A stretch of DNA of 64,000 bases from M3007 sp964484205. GTDB taxonomy: Bacteria; Bacteroidota; Bacteroidia; Chitinophagales; Saprospiraceae. Below the pieces are notes generated by a model, which had not been told where the DNA came from, searched no databases, and saw nothing but the letters and a program-made list of their open reading frames with translations. The position numbers were made by a program, and so were the translations under genes. The stretch is taken from contig CAZAEZ010000011.1 in assembly GCA_964484205.1 (NCBI GenBank), positions 1-64,000 of the forward strand. Direction: 5' to 3'. Below are positions 9,601 through 17,343 of this stretch, in pieces. Positions within the stretch are counted from its first letter, which is position 1. Every line of letters starts with the position of its first letter.

Positions 9601-11153
9601 TTAACACCTAAAAAATCAGACGTGAATCCGTCGTATTGCAGCGTGGAATTTTCCCAAACCCCGTTGTTGCGGTAATATTCCCAGTTGACCACGTTGTTCA
9701 CACTGTTAATCTGCACCGGGGTGGCTGTTCCCGGCAACACGGCAATATTTTGGGCGCCGCCCAAATTCGGGTCGCCGGCAATGCCCGGCCCGGAAGCCAG
9801 GAAGGCAAAAATATCGTTGAACACATCGTTGGCATATTCCGGGTATTCCTCCGAGCCGAAAATGTATTCAAACGTGAGTTCGTCCGAGGCGACGAACACA
9901 TCCATTTCGATCACACAGGCATCCTCAGATGTTACCGGGCTCCCCTGCTGGGCGGAGAGGTAATCCAGATCCGCATCGCCGGCCGAGAGGTGGGCAAATG
10001 TCGTGTCATCCTGGTTGTTGGGTCCTGGTACATTGCCCAAAGCGCCGGAGGTCAGCAGCAGGCCCTTTCGCAAGCCCAGGTCGTTGTTGTCGGATGCAAA
10101 GCCGAAGGTGCCGTAAGCGCCGGAGTTGCATTTGATGTCGGTAATTGTGACCGTAGTTCCCGGCGCCAGAATGGCATCAACGATGTCGGCATTGTTCACG
10201 GCAGTCTCCACCTCAATCGGGTCAATAATTTCACAGGCTTTCGAACTACAGGTCCACAGTCCCTTGAAACCTTCAAACTGCACCGTGGCATCCGATTGAA
10301 ACTGAATGGTCAGGCATCCGCTGCTCGCCTGCACCCGGAAACAAACCCCGCCACCGCCGTCGGTGCCGAACGGATTGCTAAATCCGTTGATCTGTGCCAG
10401 CACCGGGGCATTGGTATTGGTACCGTCGTAAAACGAAAGCACGTCGTTGCCCGGAGCGCCGGGAAGGTTCGTAGGTCCGGCATCCAGGCTGAAATATTCC
10501 AGCGTGAACTCAATGCAGGCAGCCGGAGTGCTCGGGCAAATGGTAAACGTATGATCTTCATTGCCGCTGTAATCGCCATCCGGACCACCGGTATCGTACA
10601 GCGTACCCGCACACAAACTTGAACTGCCCTGGTCAATGGTTACCACAGGCGGGATTTCATTGACGCAGAGATTGAACGTACCGGGATTGGAATTGCCGCC
10701 CGGCGCAAAATTGGAAACCCGGATAAAATAAATAGCGCCCGGCGTGAGCGCTTCCAAATCCAGAAACAGGTCGGATTGGCCTTGCGGGACGGCAATGCAA
10801 TCCAGTTCGGCCAGGCCGTCTGCACTGCAATCACCGCGGTAAACGGCCAGTTGCGTGCCGGTAATCGGGCTGACGCCGGCGCCCGTCAGTTCAACCCGGA
10901 AATCCAGCGGAGCGCCGGGGCAGGTGAAATAGAACCACACATCGTTGCCCGGTACGCCGCCGCCAAAACAGCTGGGTACGTTGTTCGAACCGATATCCGA
11001 AGGCGTGGCATCCACATTCGTGTAAATATTGGAAGTGCAATTTGGAGCGATGCCCAGGTCAATCGGTGCATCGCAGTGGTCGTTTGCCGGTGTTTGCGCA
11101 AGCAAAGTGGCCGCCATCAGCCAGGCCGCCAGGAAAAAGTAGAATTGTTTCAT
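6672..11153 (-). CDS. giant multidomain T9SS surface protein (choice-of-anchor L, Ig-like repeats, CHU_C)
   Basis: A 1493-aa secreted protein. The signal peptide ends at about Ala19-Gln20. Domains in order: a beta-sandwich at about 24-165 (ending in TFNLCVNEIPP); a CUB-like domain at about 175-305 (DHTFTICPS ... CLTIQFQSD); a choice-of-anchor L domain at about 315-560 (FEYIFGSEEYPEYANDVFND, YHLKLAVADRFD); a Calx-beta-like segment at about 570-670; eight or so Ig/PKD-like repeats, each opening with a C.G.S/T.xL signature, to about 1400; and the gliding-motility C-terminal domain at 1405-1493 (FPNAFTPDNDGHNDDF, VFSRWGQKVFE, WDGTVDGKDAP). It is probably an adhesin or matrix protein exported by T9SS and anchored at the surface. 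A good promoter lies about 50 nt upstream. Confidence 0.9.
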   Translation of the reverse strand: MKQFYFFLAAWLMAATLLAQTPANDHCDAPIDLGIAPNCTSNIYTNVDATPSDIGSNNVPSCFGGGVPGNDVWFYFTCPGAPLDFRVELTGAGVSPITGTQLAVYRGDCSADGLAELDCIAVPQGQSDLFLDLEALTPGAIYFIRVSNFAPGGNSNPGTFNLCVNEIPPVVTIDQGSSSLCAGTLYDTGGPDGDYSGNEDHTFTICPSTPAACIEFTLEYFSLDAGPTNLPGAPGNDVLSFYDGTNTNAPVLAQINGFSNPFGTDGGGGVCFRVQASSGCLTIQFQSDATVQFEGFKGLWTCSSKACEIIDPIEVETAVNNADIVDAILAPGTTVTITDIKCNSGAYGTFGFASDNNDLGLRKGLLLTSGALGNVPGPNNQDDTTFAHLSAGDADLDYLSAQQGSPVTSEDACVIEMDVFVASDELTFEYIFGSEEYPEYANDVFNDIFAFLASGPGIAGDPNLGGAQNIAVLPGTATPVQINSVNNVVNWEYYRNNGVWENSTLQYDGFTSDFLGVKKSLTARVGVIPCNTYHLKLAVADRFDPLYDSGVFISEVRGGAPNLAVEFASGLDYFIENCTGDQDQLIISLSQIKPNPVSYTVTVGGSATPGTDYLLNIPPVITFQPGDSVLTFPIIPLLDSDVEGVETITISLSNDFGCGSVVFQTLTIELRDEAEVLVNGGADTVYVCQGGTAQLEAAGALNYVWTPTLAVSDPNVPNPTITPSQDVMLQVIGSIGNCSDTATVFVKIISTPTLMITSDAAPNICQGDTLQLHAITNAGLQGVLWTPKTKLSDANSANPLAYPLLTTTYTASLQVPGCPAVFDDITVQVDTLFFPEIPALDTTVCQNFPYQLASEIQGSSQYLWSPPTGLSDSTSSGPFATPDQTTVYTLTATSANGYCTQTATVTLNITPADVNILGDENLEICLGDTVVLHADANPPGAVVNWQPGFYVNPTSGPTVATVPDESITVLATYNINGCLVYDSVHIRVDSLPDLAIVKQPEKEIYCPGDTIYLLSQIYEPAGFPGMVQHWEPFGGQLTPVENWNMVINATVTNTFRRITDNHACTDTSAVFVPVGVPPVIVATANPPAICPGESAQLSVTVNPDQAVEWEDPSGALSCTMCKTPTASPVQTTTFMVNTPDADCPMPTSVTVTVLPLPALDLSPKTICRGDSVVLNNIPTNPQDMYTWTVVAPGDPASILDAGMAAATVFPEATTTYSVFAQGQQCTNQGTVTVTVNSATIDAGAGQTVCQGSPVTLTATTTGTPGTIVWLPGPGTGPSITVTPALSTTYTAILEFQPNCTVADAVPVTVVPGVRLDSLTIDPQETIICEGALIRLHAYATPSNVTFAWFENGAEIPGAVLDSLVIAPPGDVEPVTVTYSVIATNADGCTATFGPVEQMVRRCIVFPNAFTPDNDGHNDDFGGIQTFGGELEILEFRVFSRWGQKVFEASGTQTTWDGTVDGKDAPSDVYVFYVTVRFANGDEETFKGDVTLLR

Positions 11154-11211
11154 ATGTCCGAAGTGGAAAGTTTCCGCGTTGTGTAGGTTTTCTGGAACAT
11201 GGACGGGGCGT

Positions 11212-11243
11212 CAAAAATAGGCAGTTGCCCGGGAAAGCAGCAA
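11212..11243 (-). promoter_or_regulatory. Bacteroidota-type promoter of the giant CHU_C gene
   Basis: Read on the minus strand: TTG (11243-11241), a 21-bp spacer, then TATTTTTG (11219-11212), matching the Bacteroidota -33/-7 consensus TTG / TAnnTTTG. The predicted start near 11205 leaves a leader of about 50 nt before the ATG at 11153. Confidence 0.6.
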
Positions 11244-11293
11244 CTGCGCCGGCTGAAATTAGCCGAATGACGCCAGGGGCACACCAGGCGGCA

Positions 11294-11716
11294 CTACTTG
11301 CACTGCTCCAGCAAACGCTCCACCTCGTCCAGCCGGTACGGCGGGTTCGCATTTCCCCAACTGTGGTTGATAAAATTCAGGATATTGGTAACATGCACTG
11401 CCGACAGGGTGGGCACCCCCGGCATTTGTTCGGCATACTGGCGGCCATTTACCAGGATGGTGTCTTTCAGGCCATATTTCAGAATGCAGGGCAGGCGTTC
11501 GCGCTCCGCTTCCAGGAAGTCGGCGCCGGCCAGGGGCGGGATCAAGGCGCTGAGGCCAACGCCGTCATCCATGTGGCAATTGGCGCAATGGGTTTTGTAA
11601 AGCCGTTCCCCTTCGGTGTATGGCGTGCCGCTACAGGCGGCAAACAGGAGGAGTGAAAAAATGCAGATCGCTCCGTGTTTTCCGTGTCTCCGTGGTGAAA
11701 ACTTTAAATTTTGCAT
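11294..11716 (-). CDS. cytochrome c lipoprotein
   Basis: A 140-aa mono-haem c-type cytochrome. Haem attachment is Cys44-Ala-Asn-Cys47-His48, and Met98 in EQMPGVP is a plausible sixth ligand. A lipobox (LLLFAAC, Cys28) indicates an outer- or periplasmic-membrane lipoprotein. The basic part of the signal peptide (KFSPRRHGKHG) is encoded by a copy of the CACGGAGR intergenic repeat, so the N-terminus looks recruited from repeat DNA. It starts 8 bp after the stop of the upstream secreted protein and lies in an apparent operon with a SCO1 gene, suggesting a role in periplasmic electron transfer or copper/oxidase biogenesis. Confidence 0.85.
   Translation of the reverse strand: MQNLKFSPRRHGKHGAICIFSLLLFAACSGTPYTEGERLYKTHCANCHMDDGVGLSALIPPLAGADFLEAERERLPCILKYGLKDTILVNGRQYAEQMPGVPTLSAVHVTNILNFINHSWGNANPPYRLDEVERLLEQCK
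11671..11699. repeat. CACGGAGR octamer repeat inside a coding region
   Basis: On the minus strand this reads TTCACCACGGAGACACGG then AAAACACGGAG, a half copy of the octamer-armed palindromes at 24550 and 27765. Here it is in frame within the first 16 codons of the cytochrome c lipoprotein. Confidence 0.8.
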
Positions 11717-11724
11717 AAACCCAG

Positions 11725-13278
11725 TTACCCTTGAATGACATCCACCGTGGCGCTGCTCGTACAGCCGGTTTCCAGGTCGGTCACCGTCACGGTGTACATA
11801 CCCGGAACAGACACTGCGGGATTTTGTTGGCTTGAAGCAAACCCTGCCGGCCCGGTCCAGGCATACGAAACATTGGAAAACAGGGAATGCACCTGCAGGA
11901 TTACCCAGGGGCTTTGCGGTGTCAGTGTACCTCCGGCAGCTGAAATTGGCGGCGGTTCGGTCAGTTGTTTGATCAGGATGGTATCCGTTGCCGAGCAGTT
12001 TGCAGGCCCCACCATGGCGTTTACCTGTAAAAAATAAAATCCGGGTGTGGAAACGGTCAGGTTGTCACCGGTGCTTACGATTTCGCCTTGCATATTGAGC
12101 CAACGTTTGCTACCGATGGCGGGGGCGCTGGTCAGAATAAGTTCCGGTTCGGCACAGGTCAGCCCCTGCGCGGCAGTCACAATTTTCGCCTGCGCTTCCA
12201 GCACCAGCACAGAGAAATTGATCAGGCTGTTGCAGCCCAGATACGACGTACAGGTATGGGTGTACGAACCGCCTTCCGTGTAGGCCTGCCCGCAAACCAC
12301 CACTGAGTCGCCGGCACAAATTGTCTGTGGCGGTAAAAAGCGGATAATCGGCGCCCGCACGATCACTTTCTGTCGAACAATGCTGTCGCAGGTAAACGCC
12401 TTTTCATAGGTGCCGCTGGCCGACACAAATTCGCCCCAGAGCAGTTCATAGGGTAAGTCATTTGAACAAACAAACACTTCCGGCAAGGTGTAAATCGTAC
12501 CCAGTGGCTCCCGGTACACGGTCTTGCATTGGGAATTTAACGGCAGCGAACAGCTATTGCCCGCTTCCACGCATACTTGCGCCGAATCCACCGTAGTCAG
12601 TTGAATTTCCACCGCGTTGTTGACCGGCGCGGGAAGTTTAACCGTCCCGGGATAACCGTTGATCAGCACACCTGGTGGAGCCGTCCAGATGTAAAACCCG
12701 GCATTGTTAACCGGATCGACCGAAATAGTGCCGGGCAACCCGAAGCAAAACGTATCCTGCCCGGAAACCGGACCGACGGGATCCACCGGGTACGTGCTGG
12801 AAACCGCTCCCGGGCTCACGGACAACACAAAATCACAGGAATCACCCACGAAACCATCGATCATCAGGTAATACACCTGTCCCGGCGTCAGGCTGGCTGT
12901 TATCGAAACCGGAATGTCGCCATAATCATAGGCGCCTGGGTTACAGGCAATCGGAACACCGTAACATATGGAAGTCAGGGCGATTTGAATGCCATTCCCC
13001 TGGAGGCAATTGCTTGGGGTGGCGGTGAAGGTGGCGGAAGGCGCCGCTGCGACAAAGGCAAACCACTGGTCGTTTTCATAGGAAACGCAGTACGGCGGGG
13101 CCTGAACCCCGGTGAAATTGCCGGTGTTCCCCGTCAGGCCATCCAGGTTGCAGGCAAGGCAGGCGAATTGGCAATGATCGGCGCCCGGGCCGTTGGCGAT
13201 TGGACAGGGAAACAGCGTTTGGGCTTTGATGGAAAATGAAAAGCCGATAGCGAAGGACAGACTCAGCAGTATTTTCAT
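11725..13278 (-). CDS. secreted Ig/PKD-like repeat protein lacking a T9SS tail
   Basis: A 517-aa protein with a signal peptide (about 1-19, FSFSIKAQ). An N-terminal beta domain holds a Cys-rich region (CQFACLACNLDG) and a stretch typical of choice-of-anchor or pre-peptidase folds (YYLMIDGFVGDSCDFVLSV). Ig-like repeats follow with CAGDSV and CxSLINFSV patterns. The last repeat, VPGMYTVTVTDLETGC, is PKD-like. Proteins of this build in the phylum normally end in a CHU_C or type A sorting domain; this one stops right after an Ig-like repeat. Just past the stop lie the next gene and a repeat element, so loss of the tail by rearrangement is possible. Function unknown. Confidence 0.75.
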   Translation of the reverse strand: MKILLSLSFAIGFSFSIKAQTLFPCPIANGPGADHCQFACLACNLDGLTGNTGNFTGVQAPPYCVSYENDQWFAFVAAAPSATFTATPSNCLQGNGIQIALTSICYGVPIACNPGAYDYGDIPVSITASLTPGQVYYLMIDGFVGDSCDFVLSVSPGAVSSTYPVDPVGPVSGQDTFCFGLPGTISVDPVNNAGFYIWTAPPGVLINGYPGTVKLPAPVNNAVEIQLTTVDSAQVCVEAGNSCSLPLNSQCKTVYREPLGTIYTLPEVFVCSNDLPYELLWGEFVSASGTYEKAFTCDSIVRQKVIVRAPIIRFLPPQTICAGDSVVVCGQAYTEGGSYTHTCTSYLGCNSLINFSVLVLEAQAKIVTAAQGLTCAEPELILTSAPAIGSKRWLNMQGEIVSTGDNLTVSTPGFYFLQVNAMVGPANCSATDTILIKQLTEPPPISAAGGTLTPQSPWVILQVHSLFSNVSYAWTGPAGFASSQQNPAVSVPGMYTVTVTDLETGCTSSATVDVIQG

Positions 13279-13328
13279 GGGCTAAATTTTTTCCAAAGAA
13301 AACAGAAAGTCAGCATTATACCAGAAAG

Positions 13329-13429
13329 AAAGTGGTTTGCGAAAAGTTGGAGGCGATTAGGTTATTGTCGGCGTGACTCGAAGTCCCGCCGACAATATGC
13401 GTGGCATCATCACTTTCGCAAACCACTTT
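13329..13429. repeat. two-level palindrome with GACT-CGA-AGTC apex
   Basis: The outer arms AAAGTGGTTTGCGAAAAGT (13329-13347) and its complement (13412-13429) differ by one base of indel. Inside is a hairpin (13364-13378 with 13382-13396) built on ATTGTCGGCG and ending in GACT-CGA-AGTC. It fills most of the 183-bp gap between the SCO1 gene and the secreted-protein gene, so it may attenuate transcription inside the operon. Confidence 0.85.
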
Positions 13430-13461
13430 ACGGCGGGCATAACAGCCCCCTTTTTTGAAAA

Positions 13462-14142
13462 TTATTTACTCCCAAATTGCTCCGCCAGCAACACATCGAT
13501 ATCCTGCATGAACCGGTCCACATCTTCCGCATCGGTGCCGTCGCAAAACGAGCGCACATGCTTGTTTTTGTCGACCAGAATGAGCCGGCCGCTATGATCG
13601 AAACCGCCGGGTGCGTCGGGATTTTCGGTGGCTACACTGAAATAGTCGTCGGCAATGCCGTAAATCGCATCGTGATCGCCGGTCACCAGGCGCCAACGGT
13701 TGGTTTGGATTCCGAGCTTTTCGGCGTGCCGTTTCAGTGCGGCCACGGTATCGTTTTTCACGTCGATGGAATGCGACAGCAGCACAATCCGGTCGTCGTT
13801 TTCGTATTTTTTATAAATACGCAGGCCGTTGGCTTTCACCTTCGGGCAAATCGTCGGGCAGTGGATAAAAAAGAAATCCACGACGTAAATTTTGTCCTTG
13901 AACGTGGCATTCGTGACCAGTTGGCTATCCTGATCAACAAAGGCAAAATCCGGAATGATCGGGTAAAGCGTATCCCCAATAGCCGCCCCGGTGTCGTAGG
14001 TTGCGCTCAAGCCGGAAAGCCCCAGGGTGTCGCCTACCACGACCCGGTTGCCGAGGATGGGCAGGGTGCGTTGTTCATCGCCGGAATTGCAGGCATAGAA
14101 CAGGGCAAGTGCGACTCCAATAACAAAAATATGTTTCATCAT
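13462..14142 (-). CDS. SCO1/SenC family copper-binding lipoprotein
   Basis: A thioredoxin-fold protein that binds copper and helps assemble the CuA site of cytochrome oxidase, or acts in periplasmic thiol redox. From the ATG at 14142 (226 aa), a lipobox gives Cys18 (LFYAC). The copper ligands are Cys95 and Cys99 in FIHCPTICP, with the distal His183 in GFDHSGRL. The frame extends back to a TTG at 14166, but that overlaps the upstream gene, and the MMKHIF start sits directly before the hydrophobic signal. It is 13 bp behind the upstream coiled-coil gene and ahead of a cytochrome c gene. Confidence 0.9.
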   Translation of the reverse strand: MMKHIFVIGVALALFYACNSGDEQRTLPILGNRVVVGDTLGLSGLSATYDTGAAIGDTLYPIIPDFAFVDQDSQLVTNATFKDKIYVVDFFFIHCPTICPKVKANGLRIYKKYENDDRIVLLSHSIDVKNDTVAALKRHAEKLGIQTNRWRLVTGDHDAIYGIADDYFSVATENPDAPGGFDHSGRLILVDKNKHVRSFCDGTDAEDVDRFMQDIDVLLAEQFGSK

Positions 14143-14155
14143 CAATGGTGTAAGA

Positions 14156-14575
14156 TTAACGTTCAACCAACCGCCGGGCCGCCTCCTGGGCCGCCTGGAT
14201 GTCTTGCTGATTTTTGCTGATTTTACTTTTTTGATCTTCCAGGTAAACCTGTGCCGCGTCTGCCGGAAGTTTCGTCGGGGCCTTGTATTCGCGCATCCAG
14301 GTGTACATATCCTCTTCCGCCGTTTTAATTTGGCGCAACACCAGCCGGATGGAGTCGGCCCGGCCCGAGAGGGAATCCAGTTCCGCCATTTCCCGTTTCA
14401 GCATGCGGCCGTATCGGTTCATCCCCGCCATTTCTTTCATGGCTTCGTCGTGGATGGCCATGGTCGACTGCATCAGGTCGTCAACCGCCGTGTTTTTTTC
14501 ACCGCTGGCATTAAAAAAAATGAAGAGCAGCACCGCGGCCGCTACACCAAGTCCGATCCAGTTGCTTTTATCCAT
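14156..14575 (-). CDS. membrane-anchored coiled-coil protein
   Basis: A 139-aa protein: a single N-terminal membrane segment (about residues 6-22, IGLGVAAAVLLFIFF), then a charged, mostly helical region rich in Met, Glu and Lys (MAIHDEAMKEMAGMNRYGRM). The pattern resembles small Bacteroidota proteins often labelled 'viral A-type inclusion protein', a name with no functional value. It is first in an apparent operon with SCO1 and cytochrome c, so a role in respiratory-complex assembly is possible. The ATG at 14575 is preferred over the longer frame because the signal or anchor follows it directly. Confidence 0.65.
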   Translation of the reverse strand: MDKSNWIGLGVAAAVLLFIFFNASGEKNTAVDDLMQSTMAIHDEAMKEMAGMNRYGRMLKREMAELDSLSGRADSIRLVLRQIKTAEEDMYTWMREYKAPTKLPADAAQVYLEDQKSKISKNQQDIQAAQEAARRLVER

Positions 14576-14594
14576 GTGTCGATTTTTTTGCGGG

Positions 14595-14602
14595 CAAATG
14601 TA
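14595..14602 (-). promoter_or_regulatory. -7 element for the SCO1 operon
   Basis: The minus strand reads TACATTTG, a perfect TAnnTTTG, 20 nt before the ATG at 14575. No clear -33 TTG is seen at the right distance. Confidence 0.4.
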
Positions 14603-14736
14603 CCGTCTTCCGGCAGGAGAAACAGGCCCGGCTCGGGTTTGTTTTGCTAATTTTGCAAATCCATTCCCCGTTTCCCAGTTCAACTTTTTAACTAACGCAA
14701 GTTGTGATCCGATTTAATGAAGGCAATTTTCTTGTG

Positions 14737-14959
14737 ATAGTGCGGGGGTGACTGGCAGTCTAATGTCGTCAACTTAGCAAGTTGGAACGCGGATGACGCG
14801 GATGACGCGGATGTAAACAACGCGGATTGCCGCAGATTTTTTAAAAAAAATCAGTGTAAATCCGTGTTCCCGCTGAAAGCGGGATCGGCGTCATCCGCGT
14901 TCCATTGAAGAGTGTACGCTAAGTTGACGACATTAGACTGCCAGTCACCCCCTCACTAT
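14737..14959. repeat. three-level nested palindrome
   Basis: The outer arms (14737-14778 and 14918-14959) are 42 bp with one mismatch. They consist of the GGGGGTGACTGGCAGTC sequence known from the hairpin at 37257, followed by TAATGTCGTCAACTTAGC. Inside these, a second pair of arms (GGAACGCGGATGACGC, 14784-14799 and 14888-14903) encloses GCGGATGAC nonamers and a third short inverted pair. The right arm ends one base before the stop codon of the VOC gene. The structure reads as one palindrome inserted into the apex of another. Confidence 0.9.
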
Positions 14960-15352
14960 TTACCGAATCGGCTCAATCAAATCCCACAAATTCCCGTACA
15001 AATCGGCAAAAACTGCCACGGTGCCCCATGCTTCGACCACAGGTTCGCGCACGATGGTCACGCCCTGCTCCTGCAGATTGCGGTAGTCGCGCCGGAAATC
15101 ATCGGTGTGCAGGAATAAAAAAACGCGGCCCCCGGTTTGGTTGCCCACGCGGCTGCGTTGTTCGTCGTTGGCGGCCTGGGCCAGCAGCAGTTTGCAGCCG
15201 TCAGAACCGGGCGGCGCTACCACCACCCAGCGTTTGGTGTCGCTTAGCCGGGTGTCTTCCACCAGTTGGAAATTCAGTTTTTGAGTATAAAAAGCAATCG
15301 CTTCGTCGTAGTCGCGCACGACGAGGGCCAGTTGAACGAGTTGTTGCGGCAT
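14960..15352 (-). CDS. VOC family (glyoxalase/bleomycin-resistance fold) protein
   Basis: A 130-aa single-domain vicinal oxygen chelate protein. It shows the opening VRDYDEAIAFYTQKLNF, the Gly-rich middle and the C-terminal FADLYGNLWDLIEP with the usual metal-ligand Glu. The substrate is unknown; relatives include glyoxalases and extradiol-type enzymes of general detoxification. It lies 13 bp downstream of the CocE-type hydrolase, so the two are probably cotranscribed. Confidence 0.88.
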   Translation of the reverse strand: MPQQLVQLALVVRDYDEAIAFYTQKLNFQLVEDTRLSDTKRWVVVAPPGSDGCKLLLAQAANDEQRSRVGNQTGGRVFLFLHTDDFRRDYRNLQEQGVTIVREPVVEAWGTVAVFADLYGNLWDLIEPIR

Positions 15353-15365
15353 AGGAAATACGTGT

Positions 15366-17264
15366 TCAATGTTTAACCAACTTTTTCATAATCGTCTGGC
15401 CGCCGGAAAAAAACTGCATGAGATAAACCCCGTTCGGCAGCCTGGAAATATCGATGCGTCCGCCGGACAGTTTGCCCGCGTGTATTTGTTTGCCGGTCAG
15501 GTCAAGCAGCGCATACCGCTCCAGCGACAGGCTGCTTTCAACCGTCACAACTTCGCTGGCCGGGTTTGGGTAAAGGGAGACCGCTGTGGCAGGCAGCAAG
15601 TCGCGCGTCGCCGAAAGCTGGTTGTTCCCCGGCAGCAAAATTTTACTGGGGTATTGGGCGCTGTGGTGGACCTGGATTTGGGCGATGTTGGTATCGCCGG
15701 CGGCGTACATGGCGCCGCCGTTTTGCAAATTGACGTCCCAGCGCGTCGAGCTGTTGCCGCTGATGTACACCTTCAGCGCATGCCCCGTTTTCCAGGTGTA
15801 GTTGACGAAGGGCAGTTCCACCTCCACCGGGTACACCTGGCCGGGGCTCATGAAAGCCTCGGCGGCCTGCGTATAGCCGTTGCGGAAGCGCATGCGCCGG
15901 ATGCCGTCGTTGATCAGCATGTTGCGGCCGTCGGGGTAGGCATCCACCAGCCGCACGGCAATGTCGGCGTCGGGCTGATCGGCCTGCACGAAAAGTTGCA
16001 CCCGGACCCGGCCCGAAATAGCTATTTCCGAAGCCAACATTGGGGTGGAAAACGTCAGAACGTCGGCCCGGCTTTCCAGACTGGTCTGGTTGTAGGGGCC
16101 CTGTTGCAGGCCCAAACTGAGGGTTTGCCCGCCGATGGTGGGCGAAGGATCTTTCGGATCGCAGGTAAAACTTGTGCTGCCGCTACCCGCCTGGGTGGAA
16201 AGCGCCAGGCCGGCGTTCAAAAAGAACGCATCGGTATGGGCAATGTCGATGGAAGCGGCATTGCTCGTATTCCAGCTGTTTTTGCCCGGTTGGTAATACG
16301 TGATCTTCGGCGTGCTCTCCCAACCGTTGGCGGCGCCGAGAAGGTAAAAATTGAAAAAATCGAGCGCCATCTGGTTGTTCACAAACGCGGCGTCGGCGTA
16401 GATCAACTGGCCCTGGTTGGGCGAACCCACAAAGGCCAGTCCGGTGCCGCCATGCACCCAGGGGCCGACGAGCAGCCATTGTTTATCGCGTACCGCAACC
16501 GCAGCTTCGTTGCGTGTGGCGGCATACCAATCCACCATTTTATCGATGTTGTGGTCGTACCAGCCGCCGATTTGCAGGGTCGGGATTTGGATGTCCTCCG
16601 GGTACCAGCTGGAGTTTTCGGCAAGTTGCCAGATCAAATTGTAATACGGATTCGCCAAAATCAGGGGCGACAGGCCGTAGCCCAGCAGGTCCAGCGACTG
16701 CAGGCGCGATTTTTCCAAAACACCGCCGTAAAAGTAGCTGTCGTACGACTGCTGCGGATGCGCCACCATAGGCACGGCGCAGGTATGGTTGGGGTGTTTT
16801 TCTTTGGCCGTTTGGTACTGGATGCTTCCCAGCGCTGAGGGGCCCCAGGTACCCACCTTGCCGTTTGCCCAGGCTTGTTCGGCGATCCATTCGAGCACAT
16901 CGTAGCCGTCCTGCCCGCGGTTGGCCTGCGCCACAGCTGCCGCTGCCGAGCCGTAAAACCCGCGCCAGTCGACCACCACCCAGCTGTATGGGCTGGATTG
17001 CAGGTTTTGCCCGAAGCCCAGGGGGAGCCCGTTCCGGAAGGTATTTTTATTGTAGGGCGTCTGGATCAGGATGGTCGGACATTCGGTGCAGGCGTCGGGT
17101 ACGTACACGTCGGCGGCCAGGGTTTTGCCGTCGCGCATCGGGATGTCGACGATGTAGGTTGGCGTGAGTTGGGCCTGGAGTGCAGTGGATAAACCAAGTA
17201 AAAAAAGCAGCAGCAAAAGCGGCAGTTTGCCGGTGCGGGAGTGGTTTGGTACGGTTCGATTCAT
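15366..17264 (-). CDS. secreted CocE/NonD family hydrolase with T9SS sorting domain
   Basis: An alpha/beta hydrolase of the CocE/NonD (X-Pro dipeptidyl-peptidase S15-like) family, 632 aa. A signal peptide covers residues 1-31 (LLGLSTALQAQ). The hydrolase domain has IPMRDGKTLAADVY, WRGFYGS and the nucleophile elbow GTWGPSALG (the canonical form is GxSxxG, so Ser in GPSAL is the likely nucleophile). A C-terminal jelly-roll domain follows (VRLVDAYPDGR, INDGIRRMRFRNG). The last 75 residues (LYPNPASEVVTVE ... LPNGVYLMQFF) are a type A T9SS sorting domain. It likely cleaves esters or proline peptides outside the cell. Confidence 0.9.
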   Translation of the reverse strand: MNRTVPNHSRTGKLPLLLLLFLLGLSTALQAQLTPTYIVDIPMRDGKTLAADVYVPDACTECPTILIQTPYNKNTFRNGLPLGFGQNLQSSPYSWVVVDWRGFYGSAAAAVAQANRGQDGYDVLEWIAEQAWANGKVGTWGPSALGSIQYQTAKEKHPNHTCAVPMVAHPQQSYDSYFYGGVLEKSRLQSLDLLGYGLSPLILANPYYNLIWQLAENSSWYPEDIQIPTLQIGGWYDHNIDKMVDWYAATRNEAAVAVRDKQWLLVGPWVHGGTGLAFVGSPNQGQLIYADAAFVNNQMALDFFNFYLLGAANGWESTPKITYYQPGKNSWNTSNAASIDIAHTDAFFLNAGLALSTQAGSGSTSFTCDPKDPSPTIGGQTLSLGLQQGPYNQTSLESRADVLTFSTPMLASEIAISGRVRVQLFVQADQPDADIAVRLVDAYPDGRNMLINDGIRRMRFRNGYTQAAEAFMSPGQVYPVEVELPFVNYTWKTGHALKVYISGNSSTRWDVNLQNGGAMYAAGDTNIAQIQVHHSAQYPSKILLPGNNQLSATRDLLPATAVSLYPNPASEVVTVESSLSLERYALLDLTGKQIHAGKLSGGRIDISRLPNGVYLMQFFSGGQTIMKKLVKH

Positions 17265-17343
17265 ATTTTTTTGAAATCAGTTATGGTGGGAAAAACGCTT
17301 TTTTTGACCGGTACGGGGAATCGCGGTTTAATGCGTTCAAAAG

